From positions 51,643,370 through 51,707,369 of the forward strand of contig CM049307.1 of the NCBI GenBank assembly GCA_026874595.1: a DNA stretch of 64,000 nt. Reading direction: 5' to 3'. The translations under genes and the position numbers were made by a program. The notes under the pieces are model-generated. The model worked only from the letters and a program-made list of their open reading frames with translations. It was not told the origin of the DNA and searched no databases. The DNA comes from Sipunculus nudus (taxonomy: Eukaryota > Annelida > Sipuncula > Golfingiida > Sipunculidae). This document shows, piece by piece, positions 48,229 to 57,239 of the stretch. How positions within the stretch are numbered: the stretch's first letter is position 1; every line of letters starts with the position of its first letter.

Positions 48229-51200
48229 GACATAGATTTTGATAAAAATAGCATATATGCATTTAATGGTGAAAAATCTAGGATTTGATTACTCAAGACT
48301 ATATTATATAGACAAACTGTAAATATGTGAACTAGTATAATTAAATCTGGTTTTATTAACATCACCGTTGCAATGAGCTCGTGTATATTTTGATGATGTT
48401 TAAATTTACTTTGTTTTACGATACTACTGGTCCATATAATTTTTAGTCTTTTTTATGTTTTTTTCTCATTAAAGTAACTGAAAACAAATGATATTTCTGG
48501 ACTTCATCCACAAGATGTAAAAATGGCAGTGAATAAATATATTTCAGTAATAATACATATTTTTCGGAGCAGCAGTATTGGTAAGAAGGATTGTTTCTAC
48601 ACTGTTTTCACAAGCTGAGTTATGCATGCAAAAAGTTATATTTGTTCAATATTTCTTCCCCGACAAGTGTTTTAATATCAGACTTTATCCAGTGGAATTA
48701 TACATATTCCCGGAATCTGGCCATGAAATATAGAATTCAATTATTTGGACAATGAAAAGCATATATTCTATAGAATGTACACATTCCATGGGCAGGCTAT
48801 AAAATGTATACTTTCTTTGGTTTCAGAAATAAAAGGTACACATTCTATGGATATTTATATTCTAAGCGACATATAAATTTAAAATATATAAAAATGGTAA
48901 ATTGTAATATATTCTATTACCCCGATTTCATTCTGGGGCATTTAAAACAGTCGCTTATTAAACCTACTCAACATCTCTTGGCTCAATTCCTTAAATCTGA
49001 TAAAGTTTGATCTAGCTGTACGGAATTGAAGAGTGAAGGAAGGAGATGGCAGAAATCAGTACGTCTTAAGTGCTTACATTGTTATAAAAATAAGCTTACT
49101 GAACCCTCAGCAATGAACATAATGTCGGAGAATCTTGTTATTACTAAAGCGTCTATAACTTAGGTGATGCTTGTGCTGATATGTGGATATAAGCATTTTT
49201 ACCATAGATAATATAATCCGGAAGCAAAATTTGAGCAATACACCTTAATAATTTCGATCACTTACAAAAATCGTGATAAATTTACATGACTATCATTTTC
49301 CGAAAATTCTATTTGATGGGTTAAATGTATTATTTAAACAAACAGAAAAAGAGTGCCTGATGTTGTATTTATTTAAAATGGAAAGATGATTAAGCTTTTA
49401 TCTGTGAGGTAACCGTTGTCCTATTAACCTTGACAGGAGAATCCTTGAAAATCCGGATGACATCCATGTTTACACGAGCCATTATGCGAGTTGCATGTGT
49501 TCTCGTTGTCATTGCAGTGACATTCAGAGGCGCAGTTCACTCCAAACCTCCCAGAAGGGCATGCTTACAATAGAAGTATCATACTTAAAAGATAATTTTT
49601 ACTTTCAAGGTTAGCTGAAATATCAACACTGTCACATTTGCACATACATTATATATGTTACAGTCAATGTGTAAAATCAGTCAATTTATAAAATGCCTGA
49701 AATTTTCAGTCCATTTACAAAGTGCCTGATTCACTAAAATTGACTGAAAATACAGTCAGTTTATTTGACGCATTGACTGAAATGTTATTTGGATGAAATA
49801 CTTTTGTCAGAAGGTAACACAGATTTAAATGACATTTCATTTGCTTCATATAACTTACTCTTACAAAACATTAAAACATTCTATAACATATTATTGCAAT
49901 TTTGAAGCTAGTTTTTTCTGAAATTTTTAAGCGAATTCGGTCATGGAAACTGGGGATATTCTCGCTTCAGAAACCAACAATATATTAAATTGATTCACCT
50001 AAAAATACAAAGGACCGCAAACGTCCCCTGAGAATCCCCCCCCCCCCCCCCGACTACCACAACCACCCACCCAAACCTTTGGACCCGCCTTCTAGTTACT
50101 TCACAAGAGAATTTTAAGTTAATGTTTAAATTCTCGAATGGACGGATAATTTTAGTTTTACTTTAACATTTCGTCTCCACAATATCAGAAAAAAGGAGGG
50201 ATATATAATCAGTCATCGTTTTAAGTATGTTTATTAGTTATATCTGAAAGTTTACACTATTTTGACAATTTACAAAATTATTAAAATTTTTTGTAAATAA
50301 CTCTTTTTTATTCCAAAATGACATTCACTTATTTTTCAATATGAAGGAGGGGAATATAGTAAATTCACTGAGGTCCCCAACCCCCTGTTTTCCAACAGAG
50401 TGCACTTCTGTACTGTTTTTAATATGAACAGGTAACTACTTAACACTACCAGCATTCACAGTTCGCGTACACTCAAAGAATGAAGGACGATAAACAAATT
50501 AAAATGAAACAAACCCAGTCGTATATTGGTGTTTAAACACGATCCTAGGTAATTCACTCAAGCAAATCATGAATTTGATATATCTTAATAATTCATTTCA
50601 CATATTATTGCACATTTTAAATTAATGTTTTCTTTAATGAAAACTTTAGTTTGACTTGATTCTCATTCTTATATAAGCAAATATATCAGTTGTAAAATGT
50701 AGTAGGCACATTTCATTATGTTTTTATGGTCTGCATATTTCATTTATATGATTCTGGTATCCCCTCAACAGTCTGCATCTGTGTTTTAGTCTTATTACAT
50801 GATCAGTATTCTTCTTAAATGGCTCAGATAGAAGATACGGGTATGAATTTACAAAATGACAATGACTGTTTCACAATAGTGAATATAATAAACCAAAAAA
50901 CTCATCTGTCATATCTGTCATTTCGATAAAGTCAATGTGTCAAATAAACTGGTTGATTTTTCAGTCAATTTGTAAAATACCTGAACATTTCAGTAATTTC
51001 ATTTTTCAGTGAATCAGGCAATTTGTAAATTGACTAAAAAATTCAGGCAATTAAAAAGTTGACTTATTTTACACATTTGCTGTAACATATATATGTGTGT
51101 GTGCGGGTGACAGTATTAACAGTAACCAAACGCTTGGTGATGTCCTTAAACTAGGCAAAACAGTTAGAGGGTATTAGGTTTAGCAGTAAATCACATTTTA

Positions 51201-53495
51201 GAACACTTTCGTTCATTTGAACTTGCCGAATGTAATAACCAAGGCATGAAAATACTCAGTGGATTTATATGTTTTCATTTAGGATATCTTTTGCGTAAAT
51301 AGTGTTCAACGGAGAAGGACGTAAAAAACAAATATACACATGTCCAAACTCTGGCTTCCTGTCTAATTTATTTAAAGAATTTCAAAATTGCTTTTTATTC
51401 ATTTTTCATTATTATTACTTGGAGTTAACGCTTTAATCACATGCAAATAGATTGACTTTATTTTAAAATAATAATAATTTCTGCAACAAGAAATCTTTGA
51501 AATGACTCACGACAAGATTTGATAGTGCACCAATCCCACCGGCTATACCAAGGAGTGTAGCACCAGGGTTTGTGTGAGTAAGAGGGGTTTCTGCAGTAAC
51601 CACCAGCATTCTTGAAATCAGCATCAGGAAATTTTTCTGGTTTATACCATCTTGGGTCCCAAGTGACACAATGGCCCCCTCCGTCACCTGCTGCTCGTTT
51701 TCCTTGATAATGTCTCCCATTATTGTCGTTGTAAGTACACCGCGAATCTGTCATGAACACATGGAAGCACAGATAAGGGTATTTCCAAAAATGTTGTATT
51801 ACCAGAAGAGAGCATACAATTAAGTGCAAACCTGCTGATTTATTTAATGCTAAACGTCATATTGTAAAATTGAATAAATAACACATTTGTTCTGCTAAAA
51901 AGAAAATTATTTCATAATATGTGCAACCAAATCATAATATATGGTAAAAAGATATTAAAGGATTAATTACCCAAATGCTATCAATATGGAATATATATAT
52001 AACATGTAAAATGAATCACCCAAGAGGCATCCTGTGCCCCATATCAGTCCTGGGCAGTTATCACAATGTCCAGTCACGCTGTCACATGTACCGTTACAGC
52101 CACATTCATACCGGCACTGCCAGCCGAACTTTTCTGGTGGACAATTTGTACCTAAAACATAATAATGTGTATAAACATGTCTGGTATATACGTATTACTA
52201 CGGATAATTTTTTTCAAATTATCACATCTTTCATTTGTGTTAACATTCCACTTCTTCCACTTCGACTGTTTATGACGACATTGTTCCCTGATTTAATGGC
52301 CGACTGTGCAACTTCCTTAACACGTGCTCATAATATAATGTAAATATATAGCTTTACTGTCCATTAATCGCCTATTACAGTCGTTTAACGAGTTGCTACT
52401 CTTCACATTTTGTAGACTTTCCACATCTTATTTAATTGACTAAAATAAAGCAATATAGTGACACCTTAATTGTACTAACACCTTGTATTTTAAAAAGAAA
52501 ATGACTGATGATCTTTTTTTCTGTTTGCAAGTTTCTCGATATAGCAGTTTAATGGTATGAAAATGGGATGTCTCTTTTATAAAGGGATCAAATATCCTAG
52601 CCACAATATATACAGTAAGACCTCGAAATGACGAATACCAAACGGACCATGATGTTAGTGGTCGCATTTCCGAGGTGGTCGCCTGCGGGTTTGTCTCTTT
52701 TGTCAAGGGTCTTCTGGCCGTGTGTTGTTTTCCTTTTGTTTTCTTTAAGTGCTCTGTGACGGAACATGGAGCTATCCAATATAATTTGGGATTACTTATC
52801 AAGTTTTCAACCTAAATCTACCTAATTAAGACAAGAGATTAATAGGATGGGTTCTGTAAAATGTTATTCATTAAAACTAAAAAATAGGGAAAACATCGTT
52901 CTTCAGCTAATAAACAGTTTCTAATTAGTTTTCCTGATGGTGAGTTCCTTATTGTGAACCAATCATAGATTGGTTATTGGCCATTTGTTCCGTCAAAGCT
53001 AAGGGCCTATGCATCGTCGATATAAAAAAAATATAAAACCCGGAGGCAAACCTGCCAGGCCTGTTGTGATCTATGCCCTGCACTTGTTTGATCTTCTGCA
53101 CTTTAGTAATTAGTGATGTGTTGCTTTGGTGTGTCCGACCCTCTGCTAGGACTTGCAAAGCAACGTTTACTCTGTACTCAACGGTCGCTTAATTGAGGTT
53201 CCGGTCACCCTTTGGGACCAAAATAAGTGGCCGTGAAACGAAAAAAAGAGGTGCCCACTATTCTGGGGTTTGAATATATGATATAGATAGTGAATAAAAG
53301 GTGGTGGCAATGACGTGGTGGTCGGCATACTGAGATGGTTGTTGGCCGGGGTTTCACTGTATATATATAGCCAATCCTAACGTCCGGTCATTTTCTATAT
53401 TAAGGTCAACCATCCATTTAGGGCACTCTTTCATAGTCCTAAGGGTGGGCTTAATACAAGAGTTTGACAATATATACATATATACATATAAACAT

Positions 53496-53536
<41 letters not shown>

Positions 53537-53613
53537 AATACCTTACCGTCGCAAAATTGAATTACCCACAACAAAATTGGGAACTTCCAAGATAATCTGA
53601 AAAAAAATAGCAT
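33728..53613 (-). CDS. Gene B: kringle/EGF receptor-type protein tyrosine phosphatase (29 coding exons)
   Basis: Paralogue of gene A on the opposite strand. Coding exons in transcript order (high to low): 53613-53547, 52151-52020, 51747-51511, 49563-49429, 48139-48005, 47798-47664, 47465-47331, 47127-46993, 46323-46189, 45884-45744, 44411-44283, 43415-43269, 43080-42984, 42842-42790, 42594-42347, 39934-39847, 39643-39567, 39436-39400, 39084-38981, 38736-38614, 38303-38155, 37624-37489, 36971-36843, 36745-36572, 36122-35994, 35613-35503, 35141-34993, 34578-34443, 33835-33728. They sum to 3711 nt (1236 aa plus TAA) with consistent phases. Layout: signal peptide, EGF-like, kringle, nine EGF-like, transmembrane, active D1 (Cys879, Arg885), inactive D2. 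The end of exon 12 is the least certain boundary. Confidence 0.9.
33897..33943. repeat. (TA)n array in the last intron of gene B
   Basis: Pure ta run about 60 bp upstream of the acceptor of the last exon. Confidence 0.95.
35898..35949. repeat. (TA)n array in gene B intron 25
   Basis: Pure ta run, about 45 bp downstream of the donor of exon 25. Confidence 0.95.
36843..39934 (-). CDS. Gene B exons 16-23: active phosphatase domain D1
   Basis: Exons of 88, 77, 37, 104, 123, 149, 136 and 129 nt, in transcript order from 39934. Blocks: RNRFRNIVPYDDHNRV, GYINASYIPGYDG, FIAAQG, FILMVWENDVHLIVMVTAL, KCEQYWP, FISWPDHGTPL (Asp about 847), HCSAGVGRTGTF (Cys879, Arg885) and MVQSLDQYRFIHEAL. All catalytic residues are kept. 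The intron in the catalytic Ser codon is at the same place as in gene A but uses a normal GT donor (TTGCAG before GTAGGA). Confidence 0.95.
37972..38127. repeat. Dispersed G/C-run hairpin repeat (copy 1 of 3)
   Basis: 'gggggatccaggga', 'gggtccaa' and 'cctggaccccaccctacgg' with inverted character, ending 'gtccgccactgc'. It lies in gene B intron 21, next to the exon coding WPDHG. Confidence 0.55.
40380..42060. repeat. ~320-bp repeat family, at least three copies, in gene B intron 15
   Basis: 'agacgca(a)g(a)' phrases followed by 'caggcgaa' recur at about 40436, 40754 and 41935; 'cccctag(c)gg' phrases recur at about 40637, 40960 and 41814. The first two copies are in tandem (318 bp apart) and the third is separated by unrelated DNA. 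No coding potential. A short 'cggataaa' repeat patch lies at 41055-41145. Confidence 0.7.
42347..42842 (-). CDS. Gene B exons 14-15: cytoplasmic juxtamembrane segment
   Basis: Exon 14 (42842-42790) encodes RRNGRACDGFRRNKPAE. Exon 15 (42594-42347) encodes a Lys-rich start (RKANKGKGKKPDK), then an acidic part ending ERGFEDEYK. Both are longer than in gene A (53 against 35 nt, 248 against 206 nt) but keep the same phases. Confidence 0.88.
42984..43080 (-). CDS. Gene B exon 13: transmembrane helix
   Basis: The translation is HEPQTSRIIAGTVAGLLC, then VILLGGIIIFVWL and Arg residues: one hydrophobic span with a basic stop. Phase 1 in, phase 2 out, as in gene A, but here the donor is a normal GTGAGT. 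Confidence 0.92.
43269..43415 (-). CDS. Gene B exon 12: EGF-like domain, membrane-proximal
   Basis: Acceptor 'ttttag' at 43416-43417. The translation is CNPGTFGIDCNETCPENC, CNPKNGTCMC and FRGIHC, then SFLEAQ. The phase must end at 1 to join the transmembrane exon; CAGT before GTGTGT (43269) fits and leaves a short linker as in gene A. An earlier phase-1 GT right after the last Cys (GTTTCC) is the alternative. Confidence 0.82.
43912..44045. repeat. Dispersed G/C-run hairpin repeat (copy 2 of 3)
   Basis: A G run, 'ttttgtctgaaaccc', 'acgggaggtccgga' and a C run before 'ggatccgcttctgc'. Similar units lie at 37972-38127 and 59233-59425. It lies in gene B intron 11. Confidence 0.6.
44283..44411 (-). 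CDS. Gene B exon 11: EGF-like domain
   Basis: Phase 1-1 exon of 43 codons: CAEGRYGRYCNNLCHVGC, CDPVSGMCGC, GYKGLMC. Acceptor 'taaacag', donor GTAAGT. Counterpart of gene A exon 5 (same 43-codon length). Confidence 0.92.
45744..45884 (-). CDS. Gene B exon 10: EGF-like domain
   Basis: Phase 1-1 exon of 47 codons: CRDGTFGRNCTGECRCF, CGKTNGSC, AAGWHGPGC. Best match is gene A exon 4 (AAGWQGDDC), so it is an orthologous module. Acceptor 'tacacag', donor GTGTTT. Confidence 0.88.
46189..46323 (-). CDS. Gene B exon 9: EGF-like domain with a GC donor
   Basis: Phase 1-1 exon of 45 codons: CETGQFGVNCSHTCSNHC, CNRETGACTC, PPTCHH. At the place where sister exons have GTGAGT this one has GCGAGT, so splicing would need a GC-AG intron (or the exon is impaired). 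The sequence is otherwise intact. Confidence 0.82.
46774..46992 (-). repeat. Truncated fifth copy of the EGF exon-intron unit
   Basis: About 46850-46992 repeats the intron between exons 7 and 8 (same 'aacatgttaaactttgtcag' and 'gagcgcata' phrases). At 46774-46798 the first few codons of an EGF exon (CESGK) appear after a 'ttgcaag' acceptor and then break off in a stop. It is a partial unit, not a usable exon. Confidence 0.75.
46993..47127 (-). CDS. Gene B exon 8: EGF-like domain (tandem copy 4)
   Basis: Phase 1-1 exon of 45 codons: CESGKYGLNCADSCSYHC, CNKKTGTCTC, PPTCHQ. Donor GTGAGT. Confidence 0.93.
47331..47465 (-). CDS. Gene B exon 7: EGF-like domain (tandem copy 3)
   Basis: Phase 1-1 exon of 45 codons: CESGKYGLNCAHSCSDNC, CNKKTGTCTC, PPTCHQ. 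The flanking introns are near-copies of those around exon 8, so exon and intron duplicated together. Confidence 0.93.
47664..47798 (-). CDS. Gene B exon 6: EGF-like domain (tandem copy 2)
   Basis: Phase 1-1 exon of 45 codons: CETGKYGLNCADSCSDYC, CNKETGTCTC, PPTCHQ. Acceptor 'ttgcaag', donor GTGAGT. Spacing to the neighbouring copies is 341 and 333 bp. Confidence 0.93.
48005..48139 (-). CDS. Gene B exon 5: EGF-like domain (tandem-duplicated type, copy 1)
   Basis: Phase 1-1 exon of 45 codons: CAGGKYGLYCANSCSYHC, CNNETGSCTC, PPTCHQ. It is the most diverged of four neighbouring exons that share almost the same sequence. Donor GTGAAT, acceptor 'tgacag' close to the TA arrays. The 48231-49428 part of intron 4 shows no recognised element. 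Confidence 0.92.
48145..48230. repeat. (TA)n arrays in gene B intron 4
   Basis: Two or three ta runs with single-base breaks, starting within 10 bp of the acceptor of exon 5, so the acceptor lacks a normal pyrimidine tract. Confidence 0.95.
49429..49563 (-). CDS. Gene B exon 4: EGF-like domain
   Basis: Phase 1-1 exon of 45 codons. The translation starts CPSGRFGVNCASECHC and ends PDFQGFSCQ. It matches gene A exon 3 (CPEGRYGVNCQEECHC ... GISCQ) best, so it is the orthologous module. Donor GTTAAT is weak but in phase. Confidence 0.88.
49651..51094. mobile_element. DNA-transposon-like element with long (~140 bp) terminal inverted repeats
   Basis: The left end reads ATATATGTTACAGTCAATGT and continues 'gtaaaatcagtcaattta'. 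The right end, read inversely, starts ATATATGTTACAGCAAATGT and continues 'gtaaaataagtcaacttt'. The two arms stay alignable for about 140 bp through 'gcctgattcact' and 'cagtttatttgac' blocks. The 1.44-kb element has no transposase frame and contains a C run near 50037. It lies in gene B intron 3. Confidence 0.75.
51511..51747 (-). CDS. Gene B exon 3: kringle domain
   Basis: Phase 1-1 exon of 79 codons between 'catgacag' and 'gtgagt'. Kringle landmarks: SRCTYNDNNGRHYQGKR, HCVTWD, KFPDADF, GGYCRNPS, KPWCYTP, RWDWC and IKSC, six cysteines. It is closer to textbook kringles (YCRNP, PWCYT) than the copy in gene A and 14 codons shorter. Confidence 0.95.
52020..52151 (-). CDS. Gene B exon 2: EGF-like domain before the kringle
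   Basis: Phase 1-1 exon of 44 codons. The translation has TNCPPEKFGWQCRYECGC, then CDSVTGHCDNCPG. Cys-rich with EGF/laminin-type spacing. Gene A has no equivalent; there the kringle follows the signal peptide directly. Confidence 0.88.
52611..53361. mobile_element. Candidate pogo/mariner-like MITE in gene B intron 1
   Basis: The ends are inverted: TACAGTAAGACCTCG at 52611 and, read inversely at 53361, TACAGTGAAACCCCGG. Both are next to TA. The interior (about 750 bp) has 'gaggtggtcg'-type phrases and no transposase. 'CAGTnnnACCTC' ends are typical of pogo/Tigger-like DNA transposons; the family call is inference. Confidence 0.55.
53488..53534. repeat. (TA)n array beside gene B exon 1
   Basis: ta run directly downstream of the exon 1 donor on the minus strand. 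Confidence 0.95.
53547..53613 (-). CDS. Gene B exon 1: signal peptide
   Basis: ATG at 53613 opens MLFFFRLSWKFPILLWVIQ, a hydrophobic leader, ending FCD plus one base at donor GTAAGG (phase 1). A 'ttttcag' lies inside the exon and could act as an acceptor, but reading through it gives a complete leader in frame, so a single exon is preferred. Confidence 0.75.
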
Positions 53614-54652
53614 GAGGAAATATTGATCAATGAGAAAATGCATATATGCAAAATGTCGGCCTGAAAGTTTTATTTCTGTGAAGATATAACGCTATTGAAA
53701 AACAAGTTAATGGAAGTTGTTTTTATTTCTGATGGCCACCTGTGTGATGACACATGATTTACATATGTCATTATAAAACCTAGGTACGGTTAAACCAACC
53801 TTAAACATGCAAGTAGGCGGTGTTGTAAGACTTTCACGTTGTACTGTATCGAGTGGTTCCAATATGTCTAAATGAAACTTAATTAACACTCATGATTACG
53901 ATCACTACCTATCTGTGCATTGTTTCTGCAATCGAACATTCTGTCTCATGATTGTGATTATAAAGCACACAAAAGTAGCATGAATGTCGGATCGAAAGGT
54001 TTCCTTATATAGGAACCATATGAAAACGAATTTTCCTTTTCTTAAAGCAAGTTTTGACAAATTTAAATTCCGTTAGTTGGGATCGGTAGTTTAAACTGCG
54101 AAAACCGACCGTCTTGTATTTACAAACAATAATACAAACATGGTGTTAACACAGAATCACACTGGTTCCCAGGCTGTCTTTGCGACCAATACCGGTCATA
54201 CAAGCGTATGACCTCGTAGCGCCATCTTCTTTCAGATATATGAACAGTAAAACTAACTATGTCTGTCCGCTGTTCTAAATACGCAGGCCGGACGAGAATG
54301 TCTGTCCGTGGTCCGGGATAGCGAGACGTCCGCTTTACTGAATTTACGTAAAACATATTATTTAGCCAAATTTGAAGGGGCTGAGATTTTGGGTCCGCAT
54401 TAGTGAGAGTATGTCTTATTTAGTTGTCCGCAAAAAGGAGTGTCACTGTATTATACAATTAACCTGATTTCGATTTCCCCAAAATTAACTATAATTTTAA
54501 ATGATTAAGTTTTCTGGCTTTCTCAAAGAGAGTTAAACACAGCGAAGCAGCAACAAACATTGGGAAACACCAAAATTATCAGGTTCATTCTGTGCTGGTA
54601 TGGATACATCTTCAGGGGTGATATTGTTACAAAGATACAACAGAATATTTTC
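53614..54652. other. Upstream region of gene B
   Basis: The presumed 5' untranslated and promoter DNA of gene B. No TATA box or other motif can be assigned with confidence. A patch at about 54240-54450 ends in 'gtgtcactgta' and resembles the pogo-like MITE ends. Confidence 0.5.
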
Positions 54653-55764
54653 AACCAAACCACGTTATCACAGCCCAGTGAAGTGTTCAAGCAAAGCCAC
54701 GTAAAAACTCATTATCCTATATATACATTGTCGGCCTACGTTGTAATGAAACCCAGTGATGCATGGACTATAGAAGCGGATTAAAAACATTTAACATATC
54801 ACGTTTAAATGTAGTCAGGGAACATGGTGTTACACCGGGCGGTAATCCTTTGTAACCCAGGTTTCGAAGCATCAATTCCAACATTTATTTATTAATTGAA
54901 AAAGTCAGACAGATAATATTTCGTCAGTCCATGTGATGATATAAAATTGCAAAAAAGTTCAGACATAAAAGATGCAACCAATTTTGCTGTAAATGTCCAG
55001 GCAAAAAATAATATATAGCAACTGAATCTTCGAATTAGTGCGATACATTACCACAAATTAGTTACATATATATCATAACATAAATATACATCCAGATAAT
55101 CGGATGAGCTCCCAACCGTTATATTTGATTTTTGACAATAGTTAATAAATGCAAAGTCTTGCACGAAACCCTGTCAAAAACAAACTGAACAGCGGCTAAT
55201 GAAATGTAGACCAAACCAAGTTATCACAGCCCAGTGAAGTGTTCAAGCAAAGCCACGTAAAAACTCATTATCCTATATATACATTGTCGGCCTACGTTGT
55301 AATGAAACTCAGTGATGCATGGACTATAGAAGCGGATTAAAAACATTTAACATATCACGTTTAACTGTAGTCAGGGAACATGGTGTTACACCGGGCGGTA
55401 ATCCTTTGTAACCTAGGTTTCGAAGCATCAATTCCAACATTTATTTATTAATTGAAAAGGTCAGACAGATAATATTTCGTCAGTCCATGTGATGACATAA
55501 AATTGCAAAAAAAGTTCAGACATAAAAGATGCAACCAATTTTGCTGTAAATGTCCAGGCAAAAAATAATATATAGCAACTGAATCTTCGAATTAGTGCGA
55601 TACAATATCACAAATTAGTTACATATATATCATAACATAAATATACACCCAGATAATCGGATGAGCTCCCAACCGTTACATTTGATTTTTGACAATAGTT
55701 AATAAGTGCAAAGTCTTGCACGAAACCCAGTCAAAAACAAACTGAACAGCGGCTAATGAAATGT
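54653..55764. repeat. Tandem duplication of a 556-bp unit
   Basis: 'ttatcacagcccagtgaagt' occurs at 54665 and 55221, and the two copies stay colinear through 'acaccgggcggtaatccttt', 'ggatgagctcccaaccgtta' and 'gcggctaatgaaatgtaga'. They differ at only a few positions, so the duplication is recent. It lies about 1 kb upstream of the gene B start codon. Confidence 0.92.
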
Positions 55765-56574
55765 AGACATGTCAAGTTAGAGTTTGACAATCTAAAGTGA
55801 TAAACCAAACCTGCGCGTGCACATGTGCAGCCTTCGTCCTTAGTATTTAAACAAAATAAAGGACACAGGTTCCCAATTTGTTCTCGTAATACATATCAAA
55901 CACACTCCATTCTAAAGATATTATGCTCAGCACCACTTGCAACATTGTAGGATATAACTTGATATGAGCCTCTACAACCAGGAAGGTAAAGCGAACTCCC
56001 TATTTACGGAGTATTTCAGTAATACTGACGGGGCCATATATCAGGTAAACACATAAAATTCTAAAGAGGCGTATGGTTTGCCTGGTTTCCTACCCTTAGA
56101 CGAAGGCAATCGAACTGGTTCTGATGCTTCATGATAGAAGGACAATCTTTTGTGCTCGTGTCTGTGTAATCGCATAAACATAAACTAGTTATCTATTTCA
56201 TGGTATCAGCGGAACATATCATCCGTTTATATAAATGACTTTGTGAACATTGATTTTTAGAACTATTATAGTTTTTGTTTAATTAATTGCCTGTCTACTA
56301 TCTAATTGGCGGCCACTAAGGAAATCAGGTGTCGTCCCGTTAAAAGGTTCTATTTCTTTTCCTAATGGTTCAAGGGACGGCTTTTCAATCGGTAGGGAAA
56401 GCTGACCAAGGCTTTCATTTTGGAAATGATTTGGAAATTTAATAACGATCCACGGAGAGGTTATATAAATATAGTGACCATGTGCAGTATCTTACATATC
56501 ATTGCCATTTAAACTGCACCAGTTAATCTACTGGTGCAATATATAATGAAAACTTTTAAAATGGGTTGTACAAG
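55765..56574. other. AT-rich DNA, nothing recognised
   Basis: No gene, repeat family or long open frame was recognised in this stretch. Confidence 0.5.
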
Positions 56575-56735
56575 TATTTGTAGTTGAACAGAGGTGGAGG
56601 AAACCGGAGGACCAGGAGAAAACCACCGACGTTGGTCGGGTCACTACCACCCACTCTCTTGGCGACTCAGGGATCAAACGTGGGTCGCCAGCGGAGAGAG
56701 TCGAGCGTTTTACCTATCGACTGTCCAGGTCTCTG
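56575..56735 (-). mobile_element. tRNA-derived SINE
   Basis: On the minus strand the 5' part reads like a degenerate tRNA head: GTCGATAGGTAAAACGCTCG (A-box region) and CGTTTGATCCC (B-box region). A central block follows with GGTTTTCTCCTGGTCCTCCG and 'gtttcctcc', the conserved domain seen in several molluscan SINEs. The tRNA part is too degenerate to be a working tRNA. Confidence 0.7.
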
Positions 56736-57151
56736 ATATTTTAATTGAAATTATTCCAATACCTGTGTGATACATTCATAACATGCCGTGATGTCTTATA
56801 ATCCGTGACAGTAAACTAGAGATAATGAAACGTGATGTTAATAACCAGGAGAGACGCTGCATTATTCCGCATTGTTCTTACATACGACACATGCAAATTC
56901 TCAATAGATATTTGCATTACAAAATAGGACGAGTAAATAAATTGGTAGCTACGTCTTAGATTTACTTGATACACTCTGTTCTACTTTATATCGTTCAATA
57001 TACCTGCAGTAATCAATATACAGGGGTGAATGACAATAATGGTTGATTAAAATTGTCATGACTGCTGTTACGCTTGGTCTTTTCTTTGTCCCTGTAGTGA
57101 TATGTATATACTCGTAACAACCTGTATATTTGGCTCGTTATTGAGGAGCAT

Positions 57152-57154
<3 letters not shown>
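56736..57154. other. AT-rich DNA, nothing recognised
   Basis: No coding or repeat feature recognised. Confidence 0.5.
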
Positions 57155-57225
<71 letters not shown>

Positions 57226-57227
57226 CC
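57155..57227. repeat. (TA)n array
   Basis: ta run with one gta break, at the left edge of the Penelope-like block. Confidence 0.95.
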
Positions 57228-57239
57228 AGATTATTTCAA

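Noticed and set aside
54240-54450. Possible second pogo-like MITE upstream of gene B
   Set aside because: One end resembles 'tcactgta', but no matching inverted end was found on the other side.
56640-56735. Functional tRNA gene
   Set aside because: The A and B boxes are degenerate and the cloverleaf cannot be completed; the SINE reading explains the sequence.
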